From Clostridia bacterium (lineage in GTDB: Bacteria; Bacillota; Clostridia; Oscillospirales; Acutalibacteraceae), in NCBI GenBank assembly GCA_017431755.1, contig JAFRKM010000100.1:1-6089 (forward strand): a DNA stretch of 6,089 nt, in the 5' to 3' direction. Below the pieces are notes generated by a model that worked only from the letters and a program-made list of their open reading frames with translations, was not told where the DNA came from and did not search any database. The translations under genes and the position numbers were made by a program. Position 1 is the first letter of the stretch, and every line of letters starts with the position of its first letter. Positions 1 through 6,089 of the stretch are shown here, one piece after another.

Positions 1-612
1 ACCAAGTTTTTCAAACTCAGGCAAAATATCAGTAGATCCTTCAAAACAGCACTGCCCTATTGCCGGGCCAAGAGCACAAATTAAATCACTTGGCGATGAA
101 CCATAACAAGCTATGAATTTATCCACAAGGTTTTTTGCAATTTTTTTGACCGTTCCTTTCCACCCAGCATGTGCAACCCCAACAACTTTTTTTACACCAT
201 CTGCCATAAATATTGCCGGACAATCAGCATGAAAAGTAGCCAAAACCACTCCCGGAACATCTGTAACAAAGCCATCAACACCCGCAGATTTTCTATTATT
301 TAAATGTCCAGGTTTAATATCATTTTTAGAAATGCATTTAATTTCATTTCCGTGGATTTGCGAAGTTATAACCAATTTTTCTATATTAAATCCCAAAGCA
401 TCGCAAAAAATTTTATAATTTTCATCTACGTTTTCTATATTATCACCCTGAGAATAGCTCAAATTCATGGATTTATATTGGCCACTACTTACACCCCCTA
501 ATCTAGTTGAAAAACAGTGTTTCAAAAATTCTAATTTTTCTAAGTTCTTAAAAGTAAGATATCCTACTGCATTTTTAAAATTGATGTCCATTGTTTGGCT
601 TTGAAAATTCAT
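1..612 (-). CDS. pgeF: PgeF/YfiH-family protein (peptidoglycan editing factor, multicopper polyphenol oxidase-like), C-terminus cut by window edge
   Basis: The reverse strand reads as 204 uninterrupted codons from an ATG at 612 to the left edge. An AAAGGGTG ribosome site at 626-618 lies five bases upstream and fixes the start. The family hallmarks appear in order: QIHG (residues 85-88, H87), HADC (128-131, C131), HAGWKGT (148-154, H148) and ALGPAIGQCCFE (180-191). In this family the His, Cys and His of these motifs form the zinc/active site; all three are present. Members are cytoplasmic. They have been described as purine nucleoside phosphorylase/adenosine deaminase-type enzymes and as a factor that prevents misincorporation of amino acids into peptidoglycan precursors. 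Family proteins are usually about 240-280 residues, so roughly 40-70 C-terminal residues lie outside the window. The gene is divergent from the hydrolase at 706. The family assignment is firm; which physiological role applies here cannot be read from the sequence. Confidence 0.93.
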   Translation of the reverse strand, partial: MNFQSQTMDINFKNAVGYLTFKNLEKLEFLKHCFSTRLGGVSSGQYKSMNLSYSQGDNIENVDENYKIFCDALGFNIEKLVITSQIHGNEIKCISKNDIKPGHLNNRKSAGVDGFVTDVPGVVLATFHADCPAIFMADGVKKVVGVAHAGWKGTVKKIAKNLVDKFIACYGSSPSDLICALGPAIGQCCFEGSTDILPEFEKLG

Positions 613-705
613 AATTTCACCCTTTTAATAATTTTTTTAGATTGTATAATTAAATTTAAAATGATAATATATAACTAAAAACACATTTAGAAAGACGGTA
701 TTAAT
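613..705. other. divergent intergenic region between pgeF and the alpha/beta hydrolase gene
   Basis: This 93-base, very AT-rich gap must hold the control signals of two divergent genes. It contains the pgeF ribosome site at 626-618 (minus strand) and a purine-rich AAAGACGG at 691-698 in front of the hydrolase. A perfect TATAAT occurs on the plus strand at 645-650. I see no convincing -35/-10 pair on the minus strand for pgeF and no clear operator. The short palindromes here (for example TAAATTTA) are expected at this base composition. Confidence 0.6.
645..650 (+). promoter_or_regulatory. candidate -10 element for the alpha/beta hydrolase gene
   Basis: A perfect TATAAT lies 55 bases before the TTG start at 706, which would give a leader of about 50 nt. 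No good TTGACA-like -35 is found 16-18 bases upstream (the best is TTTTAA-like), and the TG preceding the box is one base too close for an extended -10. The assignment therefore rests on the -10 box alone, in AT-rich DNA where such matches arise by chance. Confidence 0.35.
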
Positions 706-1659
706 TTGATTATTACACTAATAATTATTGCATCTATATTTTTGCTTATATTTATTGCTTGCAGCGTTGTTGCCGGATTTTTATACAATTTAATTATTTG
801 CCCATCAAGCGATAAATCACTAATACTTTTAGCACCGCACAACAAAAAAAGCTCATTTTTAAGAAAAGAAAACGACCAAAACTCCCCCACATTACCATTT
901 AAAAATAATGCACAAAGCGTTTATATAAAATCCTATGATAGTCTTAAACTCCACGCGTATCTAATAACAAACCACGCTCTTAGCGATACTTGGGTTATAA
1001 TGTGCCACGGATACAGCGGAAATGCCTTGCGCCTTAAAAAGGCTGCTGCGCTTTTTTATAAAATGGGGCTCAACGTGCTGGCCCCGGACGCAAGAGGACA
1101 CGGAAAAAGTGAAGGGAAATACATCGGCATGGGATGGCACGAAAGGCTTGATGTTATAAACTGGGCTAATTTAATTATATCCAAACAAAAAAACGCAAAA
1201 ATTATTTTATACGGGGTTTCCATGGGTGGAGCAACTGTTGCAATGACTTCAGGCGAAAATTTGCCTAAAAATATAAAATGTATAATAGAAGACTGCGGAT
1301 ATACAGGGGTATGGGATGAACTAAATTATCAATTTAGAAAATTTTTAAAATCCAGATTTACGCTTACTTCAAATTTAATTTTGAGATTAATCTCTCTTGA
1401 AACAAAAATAAGAGCTAAGTACTCATTTAAAGAAGCAGACGCTTTAAAACAAGTAAAAAAATCAAAAACTCCAATGCTTTTTATTCACGGTTCAAAAGAT
1501 AAGTTCGTGCCCACCTTTATGGCAGATAAATTATACAGTGCGGCAAACTGTGAAAAGGAAAAATTAATAATAGAAGGAGCCGCACATGCAGAATCCTATG
1601 AATTCAGTCCTGGGCTTTACGAAAAAGCAGTTAAAAGTTTTATAGAAAAATATTTATAA
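706..1659 (+). CDS. membrane-anchored alpha/beta hydrolase (serine hydrolase)
   Basis: The 317-residue protein has one N-terminal hydrophobic segment (about residues 2-31) followed by a complete alpha/beta-hydrolase domain. Visible elements are the oxyanion-region HGYSG (101-105), DARGHGKS (128-135), the nucleophile elbow GVSMGG (170-175, Ser172), the acid in HGSKDKFVP (261-269, Asp265) and the catalytic His in GAAHAES (His294). The full Ser-Asp-His triad is thus present. The architecture resembles the Bacillus YqkD-type hydrolases: a single membrane anchor plus a hydrolase of about 300 residues, substrate unknown. The start is taken as TTG at 706 because an in-frame ATG at 661 runs into a stop at once, the next in-frame ATG would remove the anchor and the strands before HGYSG, and AAAGACGG lies seven bases upstream. 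It converges on the HD-domain gene, with the two stop codons overlapping. It is probably an esterase or peptidase-like enzyme acting at the membrane; the side of the membrane is inferred, not shown. Confidence 0.88.
   Translation: MIITLIIIASIFLLIFIACSVVAGFLYNLIICPSSDKSLILLAPHNKKSSFLRKENDQNSPTLPFKNNAQSVYIKSYDSLKLHAYLITNHALSDTWVIMCHGYSGNALRLKKAAALFYKMGLNVLAPDARGHGKSEGKYIGMGWHERLDVINWANLIISKQKNAKIILYGVSMGGATVAMTSGENLPKNIKCIIEDCGYTGVWDELNYQFRKFLKSRFTLTSNLILRLISLETKIRAKYSFKEADALKQVKKSKTPMLFIHGSKDKFVPTFMADKLYSAANCEKEKLIIEGAAHAESYEFSPGLYEKAVKSFIEKYL
1654..1659. other. overlapping convergent stop codons in a TTATAA palindrome
   Basis: The plus-strand hydrolase ends with TAA at 1657-1659, and the minus-strand HD gene ends with TAA read from 1656 to 1654. 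Together they form the palindrome TTATAA, so the coding regions overlap by six bases. No hairpin terminator separates the two genes, which implies that the transcripts overlap at their 3' ends. Confidence 0.85.
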
Positions 1660-2406
1660 CTTAAAGCCAAAAGACGGCATAAATTCTTTTATAAAATAAT
1701 CCACTTCCGGACATTGTTCTGAAATAGTTTTTAGTTTTTCTGTAATTGTATTCAAAGGTTTATCAAAATCGGGGTTTTTTAAGCTTTTCTCTCTTAAACA
1801 TCTAATAAGCGCCGAGAGAATATCTGCATTTTTTACTATTTGCCAAAGCTCTTTTTCTTCTTCAGTATGGCATAAAAGTGGCTTAAAATCATCAGCAAAT
1901 TCTTCAGGAAGCATTGATATCATTTCATCAACAGCTACTTTTTCTATTTTATCGTATAATGGTTTCATTTCCTTTCCAAAGTATTTAACTGGGGAAGGCA
2001 TATCTCCGGTTATTAATTCAGGAGTGTCATGATAAAGCCCTAAAAGAGCTGCCCTTTCCGCATTAACTTTACCACCGAATTTTTTATTTTTTATAACCGC
2101 TAAAGCGTGCGCCAAAAATGCAACTTCTGCACTGTGATCAGCCAAATCTTCAGTTTCACTGTTTTTAAAAAGCGCCCAACGGTTTACGTACCTAAGTCTA
2201 GAAATAAAACTAAAAAATGAATTACCGGAATCAGACGTCCCACCAAAATTTGTTGGTATATCGCAACTTAAAACCCTGGTTTCGCCTTCTTTTTTACACC
2301 CTTGAGTTTCGGGAGGATTTGCATAAACACAAGTCAAAAATGTACAAAAACATGTACAAACAGAAATCATTTTCAAAATTTTTTTAAAATAATTGTTTTT
2401 ACCCAT
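1654..2406 (-). CDS. YfbR-like HD-domain 5'-nucleotidase with an added signal peptide
   Basis: Residues 64-250 match E. coli YfbR, a metal-dependent 5'-deoxynucleotidase (dNMP to deoxynucleoside), along nearly the whole length. As I recall E. coli YfbR, its key residues R18, W19, H33, H68, D69, E72, D77 and D137 correspond here to R76, W77, H91, H126, D127, E130, D135 and D195, all at an offset of exactly 58 with no gap. The signature NRW, DHS, YHDTPE, GDMPSPVKYF and EFMPSF segments are all present. The first 63 residues have no counterpart. They hold a Lys-rich start, a hydrophobic Cys-rich core (about 13-28) and a likely signal peptidase I site VYA|N after residue 29, then a linker with Cys37 and Cys48. 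No ATG, GTG or TTG lies in frame between codon 25 and the HD domain. AAAGGA upstream of the ATG at 2406 supports the long form. The gene follows glnN by 30 nt and is probably co-transcribed. Catalysis is well supported; export is a prediction. Confidence 0.85.
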   Translation of the reverse strand: MGKNNYFKKILKMISVCTCFCTFLTCVYANPPETQGCKKEGETRVLSCDIPTNFGGTSDSGNSFFSFISRLRYVNRWALFKNSETEDLADHSAEVAFLAHALAVIKNKKFGGKVNAERAALLGLYHDTPELITGDMPSPVKYFGKEMKPLYDKIEKVAVDEMISMLPEEFADDFKPLLCHTEEEKELWQIVKNADILSALIRCLREKSLKNPDFDKPLNTITEKLKTISEQCPEVDYFIKEFMPSFGFKL

Positions 2407-2436
2407 ATTATATTTATCCTTTCATTTAGAAATATT

Positions 2437-4527
2437 TTAAACACTAAAAAGTATGTCATCATAAGTAGGATACGGCCAACATGACTTTGGCATGTTAATT
2501 TCTATAGTATCTATTATATTTCTAAGATTATTCATGCTTTCAAGAACATCTTTTTTATATTTATCGGCTTTATCCACTAAATCATATGTTTTTCGAGCAA
2601 TATTTAATGTATCTACTAGATCATTTAAGGCGTTATCTGCCTTAATAGTAAGATCAGAAAGTGTTTTTAAACTTTCCATTTCGTATTGACAGGGAATCCC
2701 CGTGCCCACTTCTTTCTTATTTAATATCTCACTACTAAGTTCTTTTGTATACTTACAAACTGCTGGCAAAATCTCATTTCTAACCATACTTATCATAGTT
2801 TTGGCCTCAATGTGAATAACTTTACAGTAACTTTCCATATGTATTTCGAACCTTGAAACAATCTCCCTGTGTGATAACACCTTATGAGTAGTAAACAGCT
2901 TAACATTTTTATCATCAAGAGAATGTTTAAGCGCATCAATTGTTGTTTTAAAATTGCAAAGGCCCCTAATACCGGCTTCTTTTTCCCATTCTTTGGAATA
3001 ACTATTTCCATTAAATATAATTTTTTTGTGTTTTTTTATAGTCTTTTCCAAAAGATCGTTAAGATCTTTCTCTATATTATTTGAATTTTCTAACTCGTCC
3101 GCAAATTCCTTTAAAGATTGCGCTACAATAATATTTAATATCATATTAGTTGACGCAATTGACTGCGCAGAGCCTACCATCCTAAACTCAAATTTATTAC
3201 CCGTAAACGCAAACGGCGACGTTCGATTTCTATCTGAAGTATCACACGGGAAAGTAGGAAAAACATCTAAACCAACATAAAATTTTCCTCTTTTCTTTCC
3301 GTTATACATTTTACCTTCTTCAATTGATTCTAAAATTTCCATAATATCCTCACCAAGATAAACTGAAACAATAGAAGGTGGGGCTTCATTACCACCTAAA
3401 CGGCAGTCGTTTCCGGGCGAAGAAATAGAAATTCTAAGCAAGTCAGAATACTCATCAACAGCTTTAATCATAGCACAAAGAAACACCAAAAACTGAACAT
3501 TATCTCTCGGAGAAACTCCCGGTTCAAAAAGATTTACTCCTGTATCGGATGAAAGCGACCAATTATTATGTTTACCACTTCCATTTATTCCACTAAACGG
3601 CTTCTCATGAAGAAGACAAACCAAGTTATGTTTTTCCGCAACTTGTTTTAATGTTTCCATTATTATATGATTTTGATCCGCAGCATGGTTAGAAAAAGTA
3701 TGTATCTGCGCAACTTCATGCTGAGACGGCGCCACTTCATTATGCTTTGTTTTGGAAGGCACGCCCAATTTCCAAAGCTCCTCGTCTAATTCGTGCATAA
3801 AATCAGCAACTCTTGGCTTAAGAGCCGTAAAATAATGATCTGAAAGGTCTTGCGCTTTAACAGGTTTTGCACCAAAAAGTGTACGCCCACAAAAAACTAT
3901 ATCTTTACGCTTTTTATAGACTTCTTTATCTATTAGAAAATATTCTTGTTCTGCGCCCATTGATGGTGTAACTTTTTTTATACTATTGTTGCCAAGTATT
4001 TTTAAAACCCTCAGCGCTTGTTTGTTAACAGCGTACATGGATTTCAGTAGCGGTGTTTTCTCGTCAAGTACCTCTCCACTGTATGAGCAAAAAAAAGTTG
4101 GTATATAAAGAGATTTATTTTTTACAAAAGCATACGACGTAGGATCCCAAGATGTATATCCTCTGGCTTCAAACGTTGCTCTCAATCCTCCTGACGGCAA
4201 ACTGGAAGCATCTGATTCACCTTTTATAAGTTCTTTAACCGAAAAGCTCATCTTTGCATTTCCATCAGAATCAAACTCTAAAAAGCTATTATGTTTTTCT
4301 GCTGTTATCTCCGTTAATGGTTGGAACCAGTGCGTAAAATGTGTTGCGCCTTTATCTATTGCCCAAGATTTCATTGCTCTTGCTACAAATTCACCCGTCT
4401 CAATATCTATTGGCGAATTTTCGTCAATAGATTTTTGCAACTTTTCATAAACTTCGCATGGCAACATCTTTTTCATTACTTCTTTATTAAACACCATACT
4501 TCCAAACATTTCCGGAACACTTGCCAT
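2437..4527 (-). CDS. glnN: glutamine synthetase type III (GSIII)
   Basis: This 696-residue cytoplasmic enzyme makes glutamine from glutamate, ammonium and ATP. The length is typical of type III enzymes (about 700 residues) and far above GSI/GSII. GSIII signatures run in order: N-terminal MFGSMVFN (7-14), THFTHWFQP (62-70), LPSGGLRATFEARGYTSWDP (110-129), GAEQEYFLID (191-200), KHNEVAPSQHEVAQ (261-274), GINGSGKHNNWS (313-324, ATP/glutamate region), LGGNEAPPS (377-385), NRTSPFAFTGNKFEFRM (434-450), and a closing WPYPTYDDILF (684-694). Metal-ligand Glu and His residues in these motifs are intact. The start is the ATG at 4527, preceded by AGG at about ten bases spacing, and the MASVPEMFGS opening agrees with the family. 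A strong sigma-A-like promoter lies 44 bases upstream. The next gene begins 30 nt after the stop, so glnN is probably first in a two-gene operon. GSIII is common in Bacteroidetes, cyanobacteria and some Clostridia. Confidence 0.97.
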   Translation of the reverse strand: MASVPEMFGSMVFNKEVMKKMLPCEVYEKLQKSIDENSPIDIETGEFVARAMKSWAIDKGATHFTHWFQPLTEITAEKHNSFLEFDSDGNAKMSFSVKELIKGESDASSLPSGGLRATFEARGYTSWDPTSYAFVKNKSLYIPTFFCSYSGEVLDEKTPLLKSMYAVNKQALRVLKILGNNSIKKVTPSMGAEQEYFLIDKEVYKKRKDIVFCGRTLFGAKPVKAQDLSDHYFTALKPRVADFMHELDEELWKLGVPSKTKHNEVAPSQHEVAQIHTFSNHAADQNHIIMETLKQVAEKHNLVCLLHEKPFSGINGSGKHNNWSLSSDTGVNLFEPGVSPRDNVQFLVFLCAMIKAVDEYSDLLRISISSPGNDCRLGGNEAPPSIVSVYLGEDIMEILESIEEGKMYNGKKRGKFYVGLDVFPTFPCDTSDRNRTSPFAFTGNKFEFRMVGSAQSIASTNMILNIIVAQSLKEFADELENSNNIEKDLNDLLEKTIKKHKKIIFNGNSYSKEWEKEAGIRGLCNFKTTIDALKHSLDDKNVKLFTTHKVLSHREIVSRFEIHMESYCKVIHIEAKTMISMVRNEILPAVCKYTKELSSEILNKKEVGTGIPCQYEMESLKTLSDLTIKADNALNDLVDTLNIARKTYDLVDKADKYKKDVLESMNNLRNIIDTIEINMPKSCWPYPTYDDILFSV

Positions 4528-4674
4528 TTTCTAATAACCTGCTTTCCTTATAAAACTAAATAACAAAATAATTATATATCATAACAATTATGGGTTCAAT
4601 AATATTTTAAGCATTTTGAAAATTAATTTATAAAATTTCAGGCTAAAAAAATTGGCTTTTTAAATTAGTAGAAT
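4528..4674. other. intergenic region between tspO and glnN
   Basis: This 147-base region carries the glnN promoter and leader on the minus strand. Between the tspO stop (4675) and the promoter there is only a weak A/T-rich fold around 4643-4668, made of CTAA/TTAG and A5/T5 pairings, with no GC-rich stem. I see no convincing terminator after tspO, so some read-through into glnN is possible. No riboswitch or GlnR-type TGTNA-N7-TNACA box was recognised. Confidence 0.55.
4571..4599 (-). promoter_or_regulatory. sigma-A-type promoter of glnN (and probably the HD nucleotidase gene)
   Basis: On the minus strand, TTGAAC (4599-4594) is followed by a 17-base spacer and a perfect TATAAT (4576-4571). This is an almost ideal housekeeping promoter with correct spacing, ending 43 bases before the glnN ATG, so the leader would be about 37 nt. 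A 13-base inverted repeat CATAA-N3-TTATG (4580-4592) fills most of the spacer and could be a regulator site, or chance in AT-rich DNA. Confidence 0.75.
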
Positions 4675-5136
4675 CTAGTTAAGCAAAGCTATACTTAAAT
4701 TTAAATATGCAGCAAAAGTAAGCCATAAAATATAAGGTACATTCAGATATGCAGCAATCGGCTTAATATCATAAAAAAGTTTAATCATCCAAATTACTAA
4801 AAACCATAAAATCGTCAAAACCGCAAACGCCAAATAAAACATACGGCCACTAAAAAATACAAACGGCCACAAAAAATTAATTGCCAACTGCACAAAATAT
4901 ACAGTTAAAGCTTTATCTTTTAAAGACGACATAGATTCATAAATCATATATGATGATATACCCATTAAAGTATACAAAATAGCCCAAGCAATTGGAAACA
5001 AAATAGATGGCGGAGCAAACTTTGGCAAAAGGATCTCATCATAAATAGACATTGAATTTCTAGTTAAAAATCCAACAATCGCTCCCCCACCCAAAGATAT
5101 AAGCAAGCTGACCACTAAAGGCTTTATTTTAATCAT
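4675..5136 (-). CDS. tspO: TspO/MBR family membrane protein (tryptophan-rich sensory protein)
   Basis: The 153-residue protein fits the five-helix TspO fold, with hydrophobic segments at about 5-24, 45-66, 77-95, 99-121 and 128-150. Family motifs are clear: LPKFAPPSILFPIAWAILYT (37-56, with Pro42-Pro43 and Trp51), the QLAINFLWPFVFF segment (83-95, Gln83, Asn87, Trp90), and PYILWLTFAAYLN (134-146, Trp138, Asn146). The residue often Trp in the first loop is Phe40 here, a common variant. TspO proteins bind porphyrins and cholesterol-like ligands and have been linked to tetrapyrrole handling and stress signalling; the role in anaerobic Firmicutes is not settled. The start is the ATG at 5136 with AAAGGGATG a few bases upstream. 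It lies downstream of a strong terminator, so it needs its own promoter; only weak candidates (such as TATACT at 5167-5162 without a good -35) were seen. Confidence 0.95.
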   Translation of the reverse strand: MIKIKPLVVSLLISLGGGAIVGFLTRNSMSIYDEILLPKFAPPSILFPIAWAILYTLMGISSYMIYESMSSLKDKALTVYFVQLAINFLWPFVFFSGRMFYLAFAVLTILWFLVIWMIKLFYDIKPIAAYLNVPYILWLTFAAYLNLSIALLN

Positions 5137-5215
5137 TAAATCATCCCTTTTTCAAAATATAAGTATATTATGCACCATATAATAAACTTTATTATTAATA
5201 TCTATTTTATATTAC

Positions 5216-5246
5216 AAAAAAACCGCACCAAAAAGTGGTGCGGTTT
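5216..5246 (-). terminator. intrinsic terminator of the secreted nuclease-like gene
   Basis: An 11-bp perfect stem (AAACCGCACCA at 5220-5230 with TGGTGCGGTTT at 5236-5246) encloses a five-base loop. Read on the minus strand it is followed by a run of seven T (complement of 5222-5216, overlapping the stem base). It begins 13 bases after the stop codon at 5260. On the plus strand no T-run follows, so it acts in the minus direction only, separating the upstream gene from tspO. Confidence 0.93.
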
Positions 5247-5259
5247 AAAAAATATATTT

Positions 5260-6084
5260 CTAACTATTCTTAACACTATTCTCAACAGTTCTAGTCTTTT
5301 TAACAGGAGTTTTAAACACTTCTTCTCTATTCGTTCTTTTATGCTTTTCGGAATTCTTCTTATTATTGTCAACGTCATTTTTACAAATTCCTTTTCTCAT
5401 TTTTGGCTTTGCAGGAGTAGAAATACAATATTTAAGTATAAATTGTACTTTATTAGCATCCTGCACATTACCTGTTTTACGCGCTTTTGTACGTGCATCA
5501 AATAAATCAGCATATGAATAAAGTTTATTTAATATAAGATTATTACCGTTTAGAAGATTCCCACATTCAACATTACTCTCTTTAAAAGCATTTTTTAAAT
5601 CGTTAAGCCCATATTTTAAAACAGCTTTTATACCGCCTTTTTTAAAACATTCTTTTTCTTTTTGAAAATATTCACTATCAGGAGATTTGCCATAGCTCCC
5701 CGTTTTTGCATGAATATCATGAGGAATTAAAACAGATGGTGCTTCATCAGTACAAATTATATCACTGTGCATTTGACAAAACTTATTTGAAACCAAATGA
5801 TGCGATTCATATCCCTGGCTATGAAACACATTACCATACATACCACAATCTAAAATTATACTAATGCCATTAAATGAAGTATCATTCATTTCTAAAATTT
5901 TTTGAACTCCATTTACACGGTCTTTATAATTTTTTTGACTAGATACAGTTACTGTCTGTCCTTTAACCTTTTTTTGGGGTCTTACTCCAAAAACATTTGT
6001 GAGAGCTCCACAATTTCCTATTATAAATAAAGCCCCTAGCGAAACCACCATAAGCTTATTTAAAATTTTTTTAGAATGTTTCAT
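5260..6084 (-). CDS. secreted protein with ESHH/HNH-like nuclease domain and basic tail (candidate toxin/effector)
   Basis: The 274-residue protein starts with a Lys-rich segment and a hydrophobic core (about 11-23), a likely signal peptide; the cleavage site is uncertain (perhaps after Ala27). Residues about 82-170 resemble the SHH/HNH-type nuclease domains of bacterial polymorphic toxins: MYGNVF, then GYESHH (91-96), then APSVLIPHDIH (115-125), KTGSYGKS (127-134), a helix with EYFQKEKE, and AVLKYGLNDLKNAF (154-167). His95, His96 and His125 are the likely metal/catalytic residues. Residues 170-225 match nothing I know. The last 50 residues are strongly Lys/Arg-rich and probably disordered, and include PVKKTR (260-265). 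Seven cysteines follow the signal core. The ATG at 6084 is only five bases from the edge, so its ribosome site and any in-frame extension cannot be seen. No immunity gene is recognisable downstream, where tspO follows a strong terminator. The nuclease call is from remembered motif similarity, not a search. Confidence 0.65.
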   Translation of the reverse strand: MKHSKKILNKLMVVSLGALFIIGNCGALTNVFGVRPQKKVKGQTVTVSSQKNYKDRVNGVQKILEMNDTSFNGISIILDCGMYGNVFHSQGYESHHLVSNKFCQMHSDIICTDEAPSVLIPHDIHAKTGSYGKSPDSEYFQKEKECFKKGGIKAVLKYGLNDLKNAFKESNVECGNLLNGNNLILNKLYSYADLFDARTKARKTGNVQDANKVQFILKYCISTPAKPKMRKGICKNDVDNNKKNSEKHKRTNREEVFKTPVKKTRTVENSVKNS

Positions 6085-6089
6085 AATTA

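Noticed and set aside
304..501. Plus-strand open frame of 65 codons
   Set aside because: It lies antisense to pgeF, whose family motifs are unmistakable on the minus strand. It has no ribosome site or recognisable domain.
2335..2356. Two TGTACA palindromes in the signal-peptide coding region
   Set aside because: They simply encode the Cys-Thr repeats of the hydrophobic core and sit inside a gene. Nothing suggests a regulatory site.
2210..2406. Signal-peptide part of the HD protein as a separate gene joined by a frameshift or mis-call
   Set aside because: The frame is open from the ATG at 2406 through the catalytic domain with no stop. Only one ribosome site is present, and no start codon lies between the two parts.
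2302..3280. Several short plus-strand frames and one extra minus-strand frame inside glnN and the HD gene
   Set aside because: All overlap well-supported coding sequence in other frames. None shows a domain or a good ribosome site.
4643..4668. Possible terminator after tspO
   Set aside because: Only A/T pairs with a bulge can form, and the GGCT copies are direct, not inverted, repeats. There is no GC-rich stem, so it is not called as a terminator.
5170..5505. Plus-strand open frame of 111 codons
   Set aside because: It runs through the terminator hairpin and antisense to the basic tail of the secreted protein. Its Phe/Ile-rich translation is what A/T-rich antisense DNA gives.
1..6089. CRISPR arrays, tRNA/rRNA genes, insertion sequences or attachment sites
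   Set aside because: No regularly spaced repeats, cloverleaf-like segments, transposase motifs or flanking direct repeats were seen on either strand.

Overview
The window is AT-rich, with Gram-positive-style Shine-Dalgarno sites (AAGGG/AAGGA types) and compact intergenic gaps. A type III glutamine synthetase beside a TspO, a PgeF and a membrane-anchored alpha/beta hydrolase suggests an anaerobic Firmicute, most likely class Clostridia. This placement is an inference from gene content and base composition; no rRNA or other strict marker is present.

Layout. Positions 1-612 (minus) hold the N-terminal three quarters of pgeF, a purine-nucleoside/peptidoglycan-editing enzyme that runs off the left edge. 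A 93-bp divergent gap leads to an alpha/beta hydrolase (706-1659, plus), which probably starts at TTG. It converges on a minus-strand pair, and the two facing stop codons share the palindrome TTATAA at 1654-1659. The pair is glnN (type III glutamine synthetase, 4527 to 2437) followed after 30 nt by a YfbR-type HD 5'-nucleotidase (2406 to 1654). A near-consensus promoter (TTGAAC-17-TATAAT) sits just upstream of glnN and probably drives both genes. Further right are a TspO/MBR membrane protein (5136 to 4675), a strong intrinsic terminator (5216-5246), and a secreted protein at the right edge (6084 to 5260) with an ESHH/HNH-like nuclease signature and a very basic C-terminal tail.

Biology. glnN assimilates ammonium. 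Its downstream partner aligns without gaps to E. coli YfbR catalytic positions (my recollection of that protein) at a constant +58 offset, but it carries an N-terminal signal peptide and a linker with two cysteines. That is unusual for a nucleotidase normally found in the cytoplasm. The right-edge protein looks like a secreted nuclease toxin or effector with no visible immunity gene on its downstream side. These two exported proteins are the most unusual content. The other genes (pgeF, hydrolase, glnN, tspO) look intact and conventional. No RNA gene, CRISPR array, insertion sequence or gene-free stretch over 300 bases was seen.
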